From Dyadobacter sp. CY312 (GTDB lineage Bacteria; Bacteroidota; Bacteroidia; Cytophagales; Spirosomataceae), in assembly GCF_021390535.1 (NCBI RefSeq), contig NZ_JAJUXG010000005.1, forward strand, positions 292,932-356,931: a stretch of DNA of 64,000 nt. The letters run 5' to 3'. This document shows positions 17,336-26,279 of this stretch, in pieces. Position numbers and translations under genes: made by a program. The notes under the pieces are model-generated. The model was not told the DNA's origin and did not search any database. It saw only the letters and a program-made list of their open reading frames with translations. How positions within the stretch are numbered: the first letter of the stretch is position 1; each line of letters begins with the position of its first letter.

Positions 17336-18466
17336 CTAAAGTTCCCGATGCTGCCGGTTCAGGTAATCCTGATGGAACTGCCGCAACTTCTGATCAAGCT
17401 GGTAGCCGAGCCGATAGCGCTCACCGATCCGATAGCCACGGCTGTAGGTGTATTCCCAGCGGAATTCATCCGTGGTTCGTAGCCTGGCATGTTTTCCCTG
17501 AACGATTTTCCCAGGTGGGATCGGAACGGCAAAATTGAAACCGAGTGTGGAACCGTTCTGTGTTTTCACTGCATACACTCCTAGTTCGACGTTGGTAAAC
17601 TGGCGAACCATTTCGATTCTCGCACCTTTGTCACGCCACAAAAACTGACCACCGGATAATTTTAACGTAATATCAGGACCTTTAAAACGGTAGGAAGCAT
17701 CTGCCAGCAACAGAAGCTGATCCGGACCTTCGTAATAAATACCACCCTTTGGATAGTAATAAAATCCGGTTAATCCTGCTTCCAGTCCAAATGACCATGG
17801 CTTGGAAAGGTCCGCCCTGCGGTACTGCACATTCACGCCATACTGGTCATTCTGAAAAAAACCAGCCGACGCACTGATGTAATTGCTGCCCTGGTTGTAA
17901 AATTGGTTCAGGAAGGTAGGGGCAAGGCGAATATTTTTCGGGCGACCATCCAGATCATTTACAATTGGAAAGAGCACTCCCGTTTGCAAAGTTAATCCCG
18001 GCAAAAGATACAGTTGTGTTTGAAGTGCCCCACTGGTATTGCTTTCTACCGGTTTTTCAAAGTTTCCGAAAATGGCAGCGAAATAGGGTTGTATCCAGAA
18101 ATCCGCCTTGTATTTTTTATGCAGCAGGAATCGGTTCTTTTGTAGGTAAGCTTTCCTTTCTGCATCGGAGAGCGGGTCGTAGTTTACATTTTCATCAACA
18201 GCATACTTGCCAATGGGAAAGCCGTTAAAAAGCGGCACGTACTGTTTAATGGTTGTATCCGCGGTTACTTTTTGTATTTCGTAGAGACCAATAAATGGGT
18301 TGCGATAAAGGCGTTGCTCGTAAAATACCTTCCCGTCTATGGTCTGTATATTTTCAAAACTTTGTCTTAGTTTCTCAGGTGTGTATTTGTCGCCGGTATT
18401 TTGGGCGGAAGAATTAATCAGGCTTCCCAAAAAAAGCAGACAGAATAGTATACTATTTTTTCTCAT
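17336..18466 (-). CDS. YjbH/GfcD-like exopolysaccharide outer-membrane protein, C-terminal half
   Basis: 376 residues with a signal peptide (LINSSAQ). Most of the protein is predicted beta-strand. The end resembles the C-terminal barrel of YjbH/GfcD (TDEFRWEYTYSRGYRIGERY, then RLGYQLDQ). YjbH-type proteins belong to exopolysaccharide secretion loci with Wza/Wzc and help export or modify the polymer at the outer membrane. Its start overlaps the preceding gene by 14 bases, so the two are translated together and probably work as a split YjbH. It has its own signal peptide, which argues for a true two-protein arrangement rather than a frameshift. Confidence 0.7.
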   Translation of the reverse strand: MRKNSILFCLLFLGSLINSSAQNTGDKYTPEKLRQSFENIQTIDGKVFYEQRLYRNPFIGLYEIQKVTADTTIKQYVPLFNGFPIGKYAVDENVNYDPLSDAERKAYLQKNRFLLHKKYKADFWIQPYFAAIFGNFEKPVESNTSGALQTQLYLLPGLTLQTGVLFPIVNDLDGRPKNIRLAPTFLNQFYNQGSNYISASAGFFQNDQYGVNVQYRRADLSKPWSFGLEAGLTGFYYYPKGGIYYEGPDQLLLLADASYRFKGPDITLKLSGGQFLWRDKGARIEMVRQFTNVELGVYAVKTQNGSTLGFNFAVPIPPGKIVQGKHARLRTTDEFRWEYTYSRGYRIGERYRLGYQLDQKLRQFHQDYLNRQHREL

Positions 18467-19289
18467 CGGATTGCTTTTTAAGTCTGCGGGAAGGTTTTAA
18501 TAAGTTGACGGCAACAGATGTACCTACGGTAATCTGGTCCGCGTTGAGCCAGCCGGCCTGAATGGTCCAGCATTTGAAAAGCCGGGCATAAGCACCCACA
18601 TTAAGGTGTTGGGAATCCCATTCTGCCATCACGCCGCCCCAGTTTTTGTAATGTAAAACCGCACCACCAAAGGGTCCCTGCAGATAATGGTTTTTATAGC
18701 GGTCCTCACTTTTTTTCTGCCACTTGAAGTTAGACAGCATGTTGGAATTGGTCAGATTTCCTTCATCCCGATATAGATAATAAGGGCTACCGTATCCCGC
18801 ACTCACTTCCAGTTTTAAATCCCGCTGAACCTGAAAGTTTTTTGTCGCCACCAGTGCATGTGTCAACATGGCCCCGTCAATGGTGAATGGTGTAGTGAGT
18901 ACCAATGCAAGTGAGGGCTGTTTGGGTTTTTCTTTCAGGATCAGGTAGCGAATATCCAGTTGCCTGTCGCCAATAGCCTCTTTTACTTTGTTTTGATCTG
19001 TGCTGATCATTTGCAGCAGACTGGCATTAATTTCCAGTCTCTTTAGAATCGTCACGTTGGCATAGATAACACGCTCAGGATTTCTGCCCCGCCGTCTCAA
19101 TGCATAATTAATCGGATTGTAGTTGTATCCGAACCGGAAAAGACCATCTTCCGTTTCCACCGCACTGGGTGTAAAAATAAGTCCGGGTTTGCCGGATAGG
19201 TTCACCTGCCCGTGAGAACCGAATCCCAAAAACAGCAAAAAGAAGGACAGCAAAATGCTGCCCTTCCAATATTTTATTAATTTCTTCAA
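18453..19289 (-). CDS. YjbH/GfcD-like exopolysaccharide protein, N-terminal half
   Basis: 278 residues with a signal peptide (LGFGSHGQVN). The mature part begins LSGKPGLIFTPSAVETEDG, as in YjbH, and continues as short beta-strands (LRRRGRNPERVIYANVTILK). It ends with a lysine-rich tail. It overlaps the next gene by 14 bases and follows the Ala-rich lipoprotein by 38 bases. Family YjbH proteins are about 700 residues, so the two halves together match one protein. The function in the polymer pathway is inferred from this family and the neighbours. Confidence 0.7.
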   Translation of the reverse strand: MKKLIKYWKGSILLSFFLLFLGFGSHGQVNLSGKPGLIFTPSAVETEDGLFRFGYNYNPINYALRRRGRNPERVIYANVTILKRLEINASLLQMISTDQNKVKEAIGDRQLDIRYLILKEKPKQPSLALVLTTPFTIDGAMLTHALVATKNFQVQRDLKLEVSAGYGSPYYLYRDEGNLTNSNMLSNFKWQKKSEDRYKNHYLQGPFGGAVLHYKNWGGVMAEWDSQHLNVGAYARLFKCWTIQAGWLNADQITVGTSVAVNLLKPSRRLKKQSDEKK

Positions 19290-19327
19290 TTGCCAGTTTG
19301 TTAGGCGTTGAAAATGATTGTTATTTC

Positions 19328-20413
19328 TTAGTTACCACCACCCTGATTGTGGCAGCTTGCTATTAACTCAGCTTTCACAGCGGTAGCCGCAGCAAGTTTG
19401 GTAGAATATTCTGCCTGTACTTTTGCAAGGTCCGTATCTCTGGCCGCAGCTGCACTTGCAGTTTTAGCAGTACTCAAGGCAGTACATGCTGCTTTGTCTG
19501 CTGCTTCCAGGTTGTTGATACCAATGTAAGCACCGGCAGCCTGTACATTGATAAGGGATACAAATACATCATACAGACCGGCAGCAGTCAAAATTGCTCT
19601 GGCTGTTTCCAGATTAGCTAAAGCCTGTGCAACCTGAGTATCAATTGCCGTACGTTGTGCTGTGTAATTAACTGCCGCCTGGCAAGCCGTTACTTCTGCC
19701 GCATAAGGAGCAATGGTTGTGGAGTAAGTTGTCTGTACTTTCAGATTTTCCGCATCTCTTGCGGCATCCAGTTTCGTTTTTACAGTTTGGAAAGCATTCT
19801 CAGCAGAAGCTATACATGCATCGTCAACGAGCACTGCTTCAATAGCTTCGCCACTTTCTAATACATCAGTAGTTGCGGTAGTCGTTGTTCCGCCAACCGC
19901 AGCCACACGGCCGTTAACCACTTGTCCACCCACAGTTGGGTAAGTGAACTTAGGCAACAATGCCGCAATAGCAGGATTTGTCAAAGCCTTGTCTACCGCC
20001 GCCTGTGCAGCAGGAGATAATGCTCCACCCGCCTTTACAGATGCAAGCGTTTCAGGGGAAATCGCACTAAGTATAGCAAGGTCTGCCGCCGGAATAGCAG
20101 CTGATACTGCTGCACCTGTTGCTGTAATACTTGCTGGTATTACACCTGTTGTTGCCATGTCATTCAAAGCATTGCTAAGCGCCGCAGCTTCGGGAGATGC
20201 TGTCACACCTGCTGGTGTAGTGGCCACAGGGGCAGGTGGTGTAGCCGTGATTGGCGTAATCTCAATGTCGTTGATCTTGTCAACCAACTCCTTTGGTGGT
20301 TCCGTTGGGAAAGGCTCGTCTTTCTTCTTACAGTTGTACATCACCAGCATCAGCGCGAGTGCGCATAGCAACGTTGTGATCGATTTTGTTTTGGTAGTCT
20401 TCATTTTAAGCAT
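19328..20413 (-). CDS. Ala-rich lipoprotein with Cys-framed helical repeats
   Basis: 361 residues (358 from the ATG at 20404). The lipoprotein signal ends at YNC, followed by KKK and a proline-rich linker (PPAPVATTPAG). Most of the rest is Ala/Thr-rich helix. The C-terminal half holds two related units of about 45 residues, each starting at an Ala-Cys and ending near another Cys: one has DAARDAENLKVQTTYSTTIA, the other AAARDTDLAKVQAEYSTKLA. The four cysteines suggest disulfide-bonded helical hairpins in the periplasm. It lies directly upstream of the YjbH halves on the same strand, so a structural role in polymer secretion is a reasonable guess. No family was recognised. Confidence 0.75.
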   Translation of the reverse strand: MLKMKTTKTKSITTLLCALALMLVMYNCKKKDEPFPTEPPKELVDKINDIEITPITATPPAPVATTPAGVTASPEAAALSNALNDMATTGVIPASITATGAAVSAAIPAADLAILSAISPETLASVKAGGALSPAAQAAVDKALTNPAIAALLPKFTYPTVGGQVVNGRVAAVGGTTTTATTDVLESGEAIEAVLVDDACIASAENAFQTVKTKLDAARDAENLKVQTTYSTTIAPYAAEVTACQAAVNYTAQRTAIDTQVAQALANLETARAILTAAGLYDVFVSLINVQAAGAYIGINNLEAADKAACTALSTAKTASAAAARDTDLAKVQAEYSTKLAAATAVKAELIASCHNQGGGN

Positions 20414-20576
20414 GTTTAGTAAAAAATTGTGATTTATATATGGTAGGGTGTTTTTTTAGTAAGGAGTTAAGGAGGTATGGAGTTAAGAAGTTCAATGCAG
20501 CATAACCGTCTTACCGTCTGGTTTGTGTTTTACTGTTAACTTTTTACTTCTCACCCCGGCACTCCTCCTCACAGAA

Positions 20577-21944
20577 TCATCTTCCTCTCCCAAGCACCAT
20601 CACCTGTACGGTCTGGAAAATGAGGGCAACGTCGGTCAGGATGCTGTACTTTCTGAGGTATTGTAAGTCGTAGCGAAGTCTTTCCACGTTTTCTGCCAGT
20701 GTCGATGCGTAACCGACCTTGATCTGTCCGATTGACGTGATGCCAGGTTTTACGGTAAGTAGTTTTCTGAATTCGTGAGGTGCTTCGGCCATCAGCATAT
20801 CCACGTCATATTTATAGAGTGGGCGAGGACCTACAATCGACATGTCGCCGATCAATACATTGTAAAACTGAGGCAATTCATCCAGTCGTGAACGGCGTAA
20901 GATCCGTCCTATTGGCGTGATGCGAGGATCGTGGTCACCCTGTGAATGCTGCATACCGAATTTTTCCGAGTCAGCGTACATTGTACGGAACTTGATCACC
21001 TTGAATATTTTTCCCCACCGCCCGGAGCGTTCCTGTAAAAAGAAGATCGGGCCTTTGGAAGACAACCTCACGACAAGCATTAAAAGCAGAAACAAAGGTG
21101 CTCCAAATAGCATTACCACTACGGAGAAGGTTAGATCAAACACACGTTTCACGGTCGCTTCCTCCACATTGGAAAAAGGTTTGGTATTTACCTGAATTAC
21201 AGGATACATGTCGTGGTATTCAATGGAAGCCAGGTTAGTCATAAATCCGCGAAAATCCGGCACCAGCCGCACCTGTGTTTTCTGGCGTTGTGCCACGTGA
21301 ATCACGCTCTTTACCAGGCTATCGTCCATGTCCGACAGGCAGCAATAAATGTAATCAGGCTGCGAATCTTCCAGGAAATGTTCCAGTCTGTCAAGCTCAT
21401 TGGCATGTCCACGCACTTCAAATACACCGCATTTTTTGAAACCAAGTTCCTTGCGGTCATTGTAAAAGCCGTCGATCATGCCAGCCAATTCCCCCTTTCC
21501 TACAACCGCATACGTTTTTGAATTGTATCCGGCCTGGCGGTATATCTGTATGCTGTACAACATAAACACTCTTGCAACCACAGCAGTGATGGCAAAGAAA
21601 GTATACGAATAGGCAAACTGCTGACGTGAGTAGCTTTCGCCCTGTTGGGTGAAATACAAAAAGGCAAGCATCATTCCACCATGGATCACGGCAGTTTTCA
21701 GCACACTCAGGGTCTGTCGGTTAATACTGTAAGAGAAACGATCGAAACGGTAAGTTTTAAAGAGATTGGTGCAGAGTACCCAGAGAAGATTACTAACCAG
21801 AAGCAGGTTGACATACCGGTTATCCGGCATATCCGAAATTGCGTCAAAACGTACAAGGTACGCAATAAGGAAGGATGCATTCAGCAGGACTACGTCTGTC
21901 CATAGATGCACCTTCGGCAGGACTCCCGAAAGGCGGTTCTTCAT
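20577..21944 (-). CDS. Undecaprenyl-phosphate sugar-1-phosphate transferase (WcaJ/WbaP type)
   Basis: 455-residue polyprenyl glycosylphosphotransferase that starts each repeat unit by moving a hexose-1-phosphate, usually glucose or galactose, onto undecaprenyl phosphate. There are four or five N-terminal helices (about residues 10-130), a CoA-binding-like Rossmann middle domain (YAVVGKGELAGMIDGFYNDR) and one helix near 270. The catalytic domain follows, with FLQERSGRWGKIFKVIKFRT, SRLDELPQFYNVL and GPRP. It has two copies of the ACGTTGAGTAAA motif just upstream. The sugar specificity cannot be read from the sequence. Confidence 0.92.
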   Translation of the reverse strand: MKNRLSGVLPKVHLWTDVVLLNASFLIAYLVRFDAISDMPDNRYVNLLLVSNLLWVLCTNLFKTYRFDRFSYSINRQTLSVLKTAVIHGGMMLAFLYFTQQGESYSRQQFAYSYTFFAITAVVARVFMLYSIQIYRQAGYNSKTYAVVGKGELAGMIDGFYNDRKELGFKKCGVFEVRGHANELDRLEHFLEDSQPDYIYCCLSDMDDSLVKSVIHVAQRQKTQVRLVPDFRGFMTNLASIEYHDMYPVIQVNTKPFSNVEEATVKRVFDLTFSVVVMLFGAPLFLLLMLVVRLSSKGPIFFLQERSGRWGKIFKVIKFRTMYADSEKFGMQHSQGDHDPRITPIGRILRRSRLDELPQFYNVLIGDMSIVGPRPLYKYDVDMLMAEAPHEFRKLLTVKPGITSIGQIKVGYASTLAENVERLRYDLQYLRKYSILTDVALIFQTVQVMVLGRGR

Positions 21945-22327
21945 AAAATTTTAAGATAACGTTGAGTAAATTAGTTCTTGAGCAGGTAGACGTTGAGTAA
22001 AGTTATTTCTTTATAGTACAGCTATTTAAGGTGAATAATATTACAGTCGCATTTACATCTCACGATTGAGATCATAATGTTTTTAGTTAATATGGTAGAA
22101 TAATTTCTACAACAAGTTTACGAAAAATATTGTAATAAAACCATAGCGACAAAATGAATAAATTTTCAATTTGCTGAAAATCAATTATTTAAAATTATTA
22201 AAATTTGAAAATTTATGATAATTCATCAAAAAATTAAATAATAAATTTATTTGTAGAATATCTAATCACTGTTGAAGTTATAGTTTTTATAATTTTAGTG
22301 TAATTCGTTGATATGCAGCATGATCGG
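21945..22327. promoter_or_regulatory. AT-rich leader with two ACGTTGAGTAAA motifs
   Basis: Two exact copies of ACGTTGAGTAAA (21959-21970 and 21990-22001, 31 bases apart) lie 15 and 46 bases ahead of the sugar-phosphate transferase start, reading TTTACTCAACGT in its direction. The remainder, 22.02-22.32 kb, is extremely AT-rich with no ORF and probably carries a promoter. No stem-loop stands out. Confidence 0.5.
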
Positions 22328-23089
22328 CTAAGATTGGTTTTGCCTCAGCAGTTTAATTTTAAAATACTCACCGGCGAACAAAAGAAGGAAAAGTGAATTC
22401 GTATAAAAGTATCTTTTCCACAACCTTCCTGGTTCTTGGTAGAGGCGGAAGAGCCATTCGAGGCTGTATTTTTGCATCCAAACCGGAGCCCGCTCCTGCA
22501 AGCCAATCATCACCGGTAATGCGCCTCCGATTCCGATCATGCAAGCGTTGATTCGGCCTTTCATGCTTGCCATCCACTTTTCTTGTTTGGGGCAGCCCAA
22601 AGCGACAAACACCAGGTTTGTTCCGGTTGCATTGATTCTTTCTATGATTTCGGATTCTTCTTCATTTGTCAGCGGACGAAAGGGTGGACTATGAAATCCC
22701 GTAGCTATTAAATTAGGAAACGCTGATTTGACATATTTTGCACTTGCTTCCTGCATGGCATTAGTTCCTCCATAAAAGTAAACCCTTAGTGCATCTTTTT
22801 CTGACACTTTCAATAGATCTGGAAGCAAATCCATGCCTGCAACACGATCTTGGTCATTTCCATACAGCAACTTTATAGCCTTAGCTAAGGGCATACCGTC
22901 AGGAGTGCAAATATCAGCGTCGTTAACTATTTTACTGAAATCCGCGTCTTTTTGCGCTTCCATTAGCATATGAACATTTGCAACGCAGACGTACGACGAA
23001 GTTCGCTTTTTTGCTAGGTCAATAATCCGTTTTACGAAAATTTCGTAGTCTCCAGAACTTATACCTATAGATATTAAAAACTGTTTCAT
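22328..23089 (-). CDS. WecB/TagA/CpsF-family glycosyltransferase
   Basis: 253-residue GT26 enzyme that adds a sugar, such as a ManNAc, glucuronate or related residue, to a lipid-linked intermediate. Conserved parts are VCVANVHMLMEAQKDADFS, the catalytic-region TPDGMPLAKAI, RVAGMDLLPDLL, FYGGTNA, and LVFVALGCPKQEKWM followed by IGIGGALPVMIG. The C-terminal RAPVWMQKYSLEWLFRLYQE is the family membrane-association tail. It is flanked by a beta-helix protein gene upstream and an AT-rich leader downstream. Confidence 0.92.
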   Translation of the reverse strand: MKQFLISIGISSGDYEIFVKRIIDLAKKRTSSYVCVANVHMLMEAQKDADFSKIVNDADICTPDGMPLAKAIKLLYGNDQDRVAGMDLLPDLLKVSEKDALRVYFYGGTNAMQEASAKYVKSAFPNLIATGFHSPPFRPLTNEEESEIIERINATGTNLVFVALGCPKQEKWMASMKGRINACMIGIGGALPVMIGLQERAPVWMQKYSLEWLFRLYQEPGRLWKRYFYTNSLFLLLFAGEYFKIKLLRQNQS

Positions 23090-23118
23090 AATTAACTGAA
23101 CGTGACAACCTGAAAAGG

Positions 23119-24939
23119 CTATCTAATTGGTGAGCCAAGTTTTAACTTGAGCAGAGTATCGTTAAAAGAAGATTTTTCAAAATGATTTGGACCAAATTTT
23201 ATTCGAGTTGTGTCTGTTTTATTAAATCTTATATCTTTATTTTGGATATTCAGAACAATATTGCTGTCTACTCGAAAATCAGAAGAACCTTCATCAAAGA
23301 AAAAACCATTGTTAGTTGATCCAACGGCATTTGGCGAGCGAAAAATATCCCTTATATGGTTTCCGCGAAAGACCGATCCAGTTTGCTTCCCCAGCGTGTA
23401 AATGCCCCCCCCGTCCGCCAGTATTTTCATGACAGAGTATATTGTATTATATTCAATTAAATTATTTATTGTGTATGTGTCTGCGAAGGAGTATGACCAA
23501 CCAACACTTATTCCCGTGTACGGAAGATCGAAGACAGTATTGTGCTTAATTAAACTGTTGTTGGCTTGCATAATACCAATTCCGACGGATGCTGGAAAAA
23601 TTTGTCCACATTTTGAAATTTGACAGCGCAAAATTTTATTGCCGGAAGGTGACATTTTATCTGGTATGCTCTTTCTCTTGCCACCTGAAACATTAAAACC
23701 GATTATTATACCTCCTCCGCCTATATTTGATATTTGAGAGTCAGAAATAATGTTATCGTTAGAGTATTTGCCAATACGTATGGCATAATTACCTAAATTG
23801 GAAAAATTGCAGTTTGTGAAAGTACAATTTTTTGCCCATTCAAAAAGTATTGCCTCACCACAGTCAAGTGCTGCCTGAGCAGAAGAAAATCCCTGGGAGA
23901 AATCCAAATATGGAAATTTGATAGAGTTGAAGGCTTTTACATCCTCTTTTAGATTACTTTTTCCCCATGCCGCCGAAGTATAACTAAAGTTTAGGTTTGA
24001 AAAACTGATATTTTGTACATGCCTTTTTTTTTGTTCATTGCCTTTCAGTAGGATAAGCGTGTCTAGATTAGGTATAGTAAATTCATAATCATTTGGGTTT
24101 TGCCCAGGATATGCGTGGTAATATATCTCACCAGATGCAGATGCGAGCACCCACTCGCCTGCGTGCTTTAAAAAATCGAGTGAATTCTCTACACGGAAGC
24201 GAAGTCTAGGGGCAAAAAATCCCACTGGATACGTTGCAGGATTATTGAAAGTGATAATACTATTTTTCTTGTCGATATCTCTTATGGTGTGCCAAGAAGC
24301 TTCCCAACTATTATAAACAATCACTTCAGCAGAAGAAATATCATATAAGCTATTTAGTGCTTTGCTTACATACTTGAAGCCACAAAATGCATCTAGTGAA
24401 TCTTTGCGTAATTTTTCAATGGCTTTGAAGTCATATTTTTTAAAAGATTTAGCATACTGTGGCAAAGGTCCAGTAGAAAATAAGGTGTCGGATGATGCCC
24501 TAGTTAGTGGCTGATTATCTACATATAATGTGCGAAAATAGTCTTTTCCAGGATTGTAACCTTTAAGCTTTAATTTCCATATGTTAGATCGCTGCTTTAT
24601 CCACTGTTCTTTGATTTTTCTTCCTCCACTTATTGTAACTTTTTCTCCCGGATATGAGGTTATTTCAACTTCGGTTGAAGGCAGAGAGGTATCTTCATCA
24701 GTAAATATCAGAGTTTCAGATAGCTCATATACGCCTCCTCGTAAGATAACAGTTATTTTGGAGCCTGCATTTACCCGGATTGCCTTCTGAACTTGTTTAA
24801 AGCTAGTAAAAGGAAATTTTTTTGAGCCGTCAGGCCGGCTAACCACCATTTTAGACATGTAGATTTGGAGACTATCCTTCGCAGCTAAAGTATTGCAAAA
24901 CAGACTGATTGAAATAAGTATGCTGTAATTGAATATCAT
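23119..24939 (-). CDS. Secreted right-handed parallel beta-helix protein
   Basis: 606 residues with a signal peptide (LFCNTLAAKD). After an N-terminal part typical of beta-helix carbohydrate-active proteins (VSRPDGSKKFPFTSFKQVQKAI, EVEITSYPGEKVTISGG), a long series of coil repeats runs from about residue 300, such as FTNCNFSNLGNYAIRIG, NKILRCQISKCG and NNLIEYNTIYSVM. The fold is that of polysaccharide lyases and epimerases, and of families with Pfam Beta_helix. It lies within the exopolysaccharide locus between two glycosyltransferase genes, so it could cleave or epimerise the polymer. No catalytic residue could be fixed by inspection. Confidence 0.75.
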   Translation of the reverse strand: MIFNYSILISISLFCNTLAAKDSLQIYMSKMVVSRPDGSKKFPFTSFKQVQKAIRVNAGSKITVILRGGVYELSETLIFTDEDTSLPSTEVEITSYPGEKVTISGGRKIKEQWIKQRSNIWKLKLKGYNPGKDYFRTLYVDNQPLTRASSDTLFSTGPLPQYAKSFKKYDFKAIEKLRKDSLDAFCGFKYVSKALNSLYDISSAEVIVYNSWEASWHTIRDIDKKNSIITFNNPATYPVGFFAPRLRFRVENSLDFLKHAGEWVLASASGEIYYHAYPGQNPNDYEFTIPNLDTLILLKGNEQKKRHVQNISFSNLNFSYTSAAWGKSNLKEDVKAFNSIKFPYLDFSQGFSSAQAALDCGEAILFEWAKNCTFTNCNFSNLGNYAIRIGKYSNDNIISDSQISNIGGGGIIIGFNVSGGKRKSIPDKMSPSGNKILRCQISKCGQIFPASVGIGIMQANNSLIKHNTVFDLPYTGISVGWSYSFADTYTINNLIEYNTIYSVMKILADGGGIYTLGKQTGSVFRGNHIRDIFRSPNAVGSTNNGFFFDEGSSDFRVDSNIVLNIQNKDIRFNKTDTTRIKFGPNHFEKSSFNDTLLKLKLGSPIR

Positions 24940-25001
24940 CTATTTGATTGAATATTTTTGTGCCCTAAGTTATTTTAACTACTACAATAACTATAGTATT
25001 A

Positions 25002-26153
25002 TTAATCTAGAACTCGATTGTAAATCCTTTTTAAAATTTCATTATTTATTTTAGCCGTGTATTTTTCTTCAAATGTCTGTTTTGCATTTTCTCTAAATGT
25101 ATATTTGACATCTTCACTTAAAGAAGACCAGTAATTTATACTTTTCTGTAAGTCACCTGAATCACCAGGTTTGAAAAGTAGGCCATTGTGATTATCTCTA
25201 ATCATTGTCTGCATAGCTCCCAGGTTAGAAGCGATTACTGGAGTTCCTAGTGAAAAAGCTTCGAGGATGGTCATTGGCATACCTTCATACCAGGTAGACG
25301 GAAACACTAAGGCTGTGCATTTTTGCATAGCAGCCAAGACTTCTACTTTATCCAAATTACCAAGATATTCAAAGTTCTTATAATTGGCACAAGTTTCTTC
25401 TACCAAGTTCAAAAGGGGGCCGCTACCAGCTATTTTAAGACAGTTCCCTGAATCCTTAAATGCATTTATCAAACAGGCTATTCCCTTTTCTTCCATAAGT
25501 CTACCAACAAATAAAAATGTATTGTTTCTAGGGTGTGCCGAGTAAGAAGGTTTTTCAATAAAGTTAGGTTTGACGGATATGCTATCTACATTTATGTTTA
25601 AAACTGAATTTAAAAAAAGTTCTTTGGCAAAGTCAGTTAAGACTATATACTGATCAACCTTGATCCAAGTTCCGATCTGTCTATGAAACCAAACGATTAG
25701 TGATAACCAAAACGTTTGAAAATAGGAATTTCGATAAACACGATTTCGGACGGCTTTCCATGGAAAAGGTTCTGTGAGGCTGCTTAGGAATAAACTTCCT
25801 TTGTGTTGTAGGATTCCCGAGGGGCACAAGAGGCGAAAGTTGTGTAGTGTTAAAACAACAGGAATATCGAATTTCTTAGCTACTAATATTGCAATAGGAC
25901 CTATAGCAAAATGTAAATTGTGAATGTGGATGATGTCCGGTTTAAACGCAACTATTTTTCGTCTAAGAATATTAGCATTAGAGATATTCCAAATCGATAT
26001 AAGAAATTGGATAGCTCCACGCCATCCAGTTCTATTTTGAAAAGTAATACTTTGAACTTCATGTGATTTTGACAATAAGTCAATTTCTTGCCTGAAAACG
26101 CTATCTTCCCCTCCTTTTATTTGGTAAAATGTATGTACTAGAAGAATTCTCAC
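25002..26153 (-). CDS. Family 4 glycosyltransferase
   Basis: 383-residue GT4 enzyme of the GT-B fold, transferring a sugar from a nucleotide donor with retention. N-terminal domain: RILLVHTFYQIKGGEDSVFR (the G-G-E/A-V pattern) and IIHIHNLHF. C-terminal donor domain: FLFVGRLMEEKGIACLINAF, LKIAGSGPL, and the E-x7-E signature PSTWYEGMPMTILEAFSLGT. The predicted start is GTG at 26153. It is one of several transferases building the repeat unit; its acceptor is unknown. Confidence 0.92.
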   Translation of the reverse strand: MRILLVHTFYQIKGGEDSVFRQEIDLLSKSHEVQSITFQNRTGWRGAIQFLISIWNISNANILRRKIVAFKPDIIHIHNLHFAIGPIAILVAKKFDIPVVLTLHNFRLLCPSGILQHKGSLFLSSLTEPFPWKAVRNRVYRNSYFQTFWLSLIVWFHRQIGTWIKVDQYIVLTDFAKELFLNSVLNINVDSISVKPNFIEKPSYSAHPRNNTFLFVGRLMEEKGIACLINAFKDSGNCLKIAGSGPLLNLVEETCANYKNFEYLGNLDKVEVLAAMQKCTALVFPSTWYEGMPMTILEAFSLGTPVIASNLGAMQTMIRDNHNGLLFKPGDSGDLQKSINYWSSLSEDVKYTFRENAKQTFEEKYTAKINNEILKRIYNRVLD

Positions 26154-26279
26154 GTGTATATGTTCTTTATGTTTCTCAGGTTGGTAATCAATCTTATCGT
26201 TTGTTTTTATGCGATCTATGTATGAGCCAGATATGACAATCTTTATACTAACTATTGCGATCAGTAATTAGAAGAACAT

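Noticed and set aside
19944..20432. 162-codon plus-strand open frame rich in Ala
   Set aside because: It is antisense to the Ala-rich lipoprotein gene; GC-rich Ala codons on one strand leave the other open. No start signal or family match.
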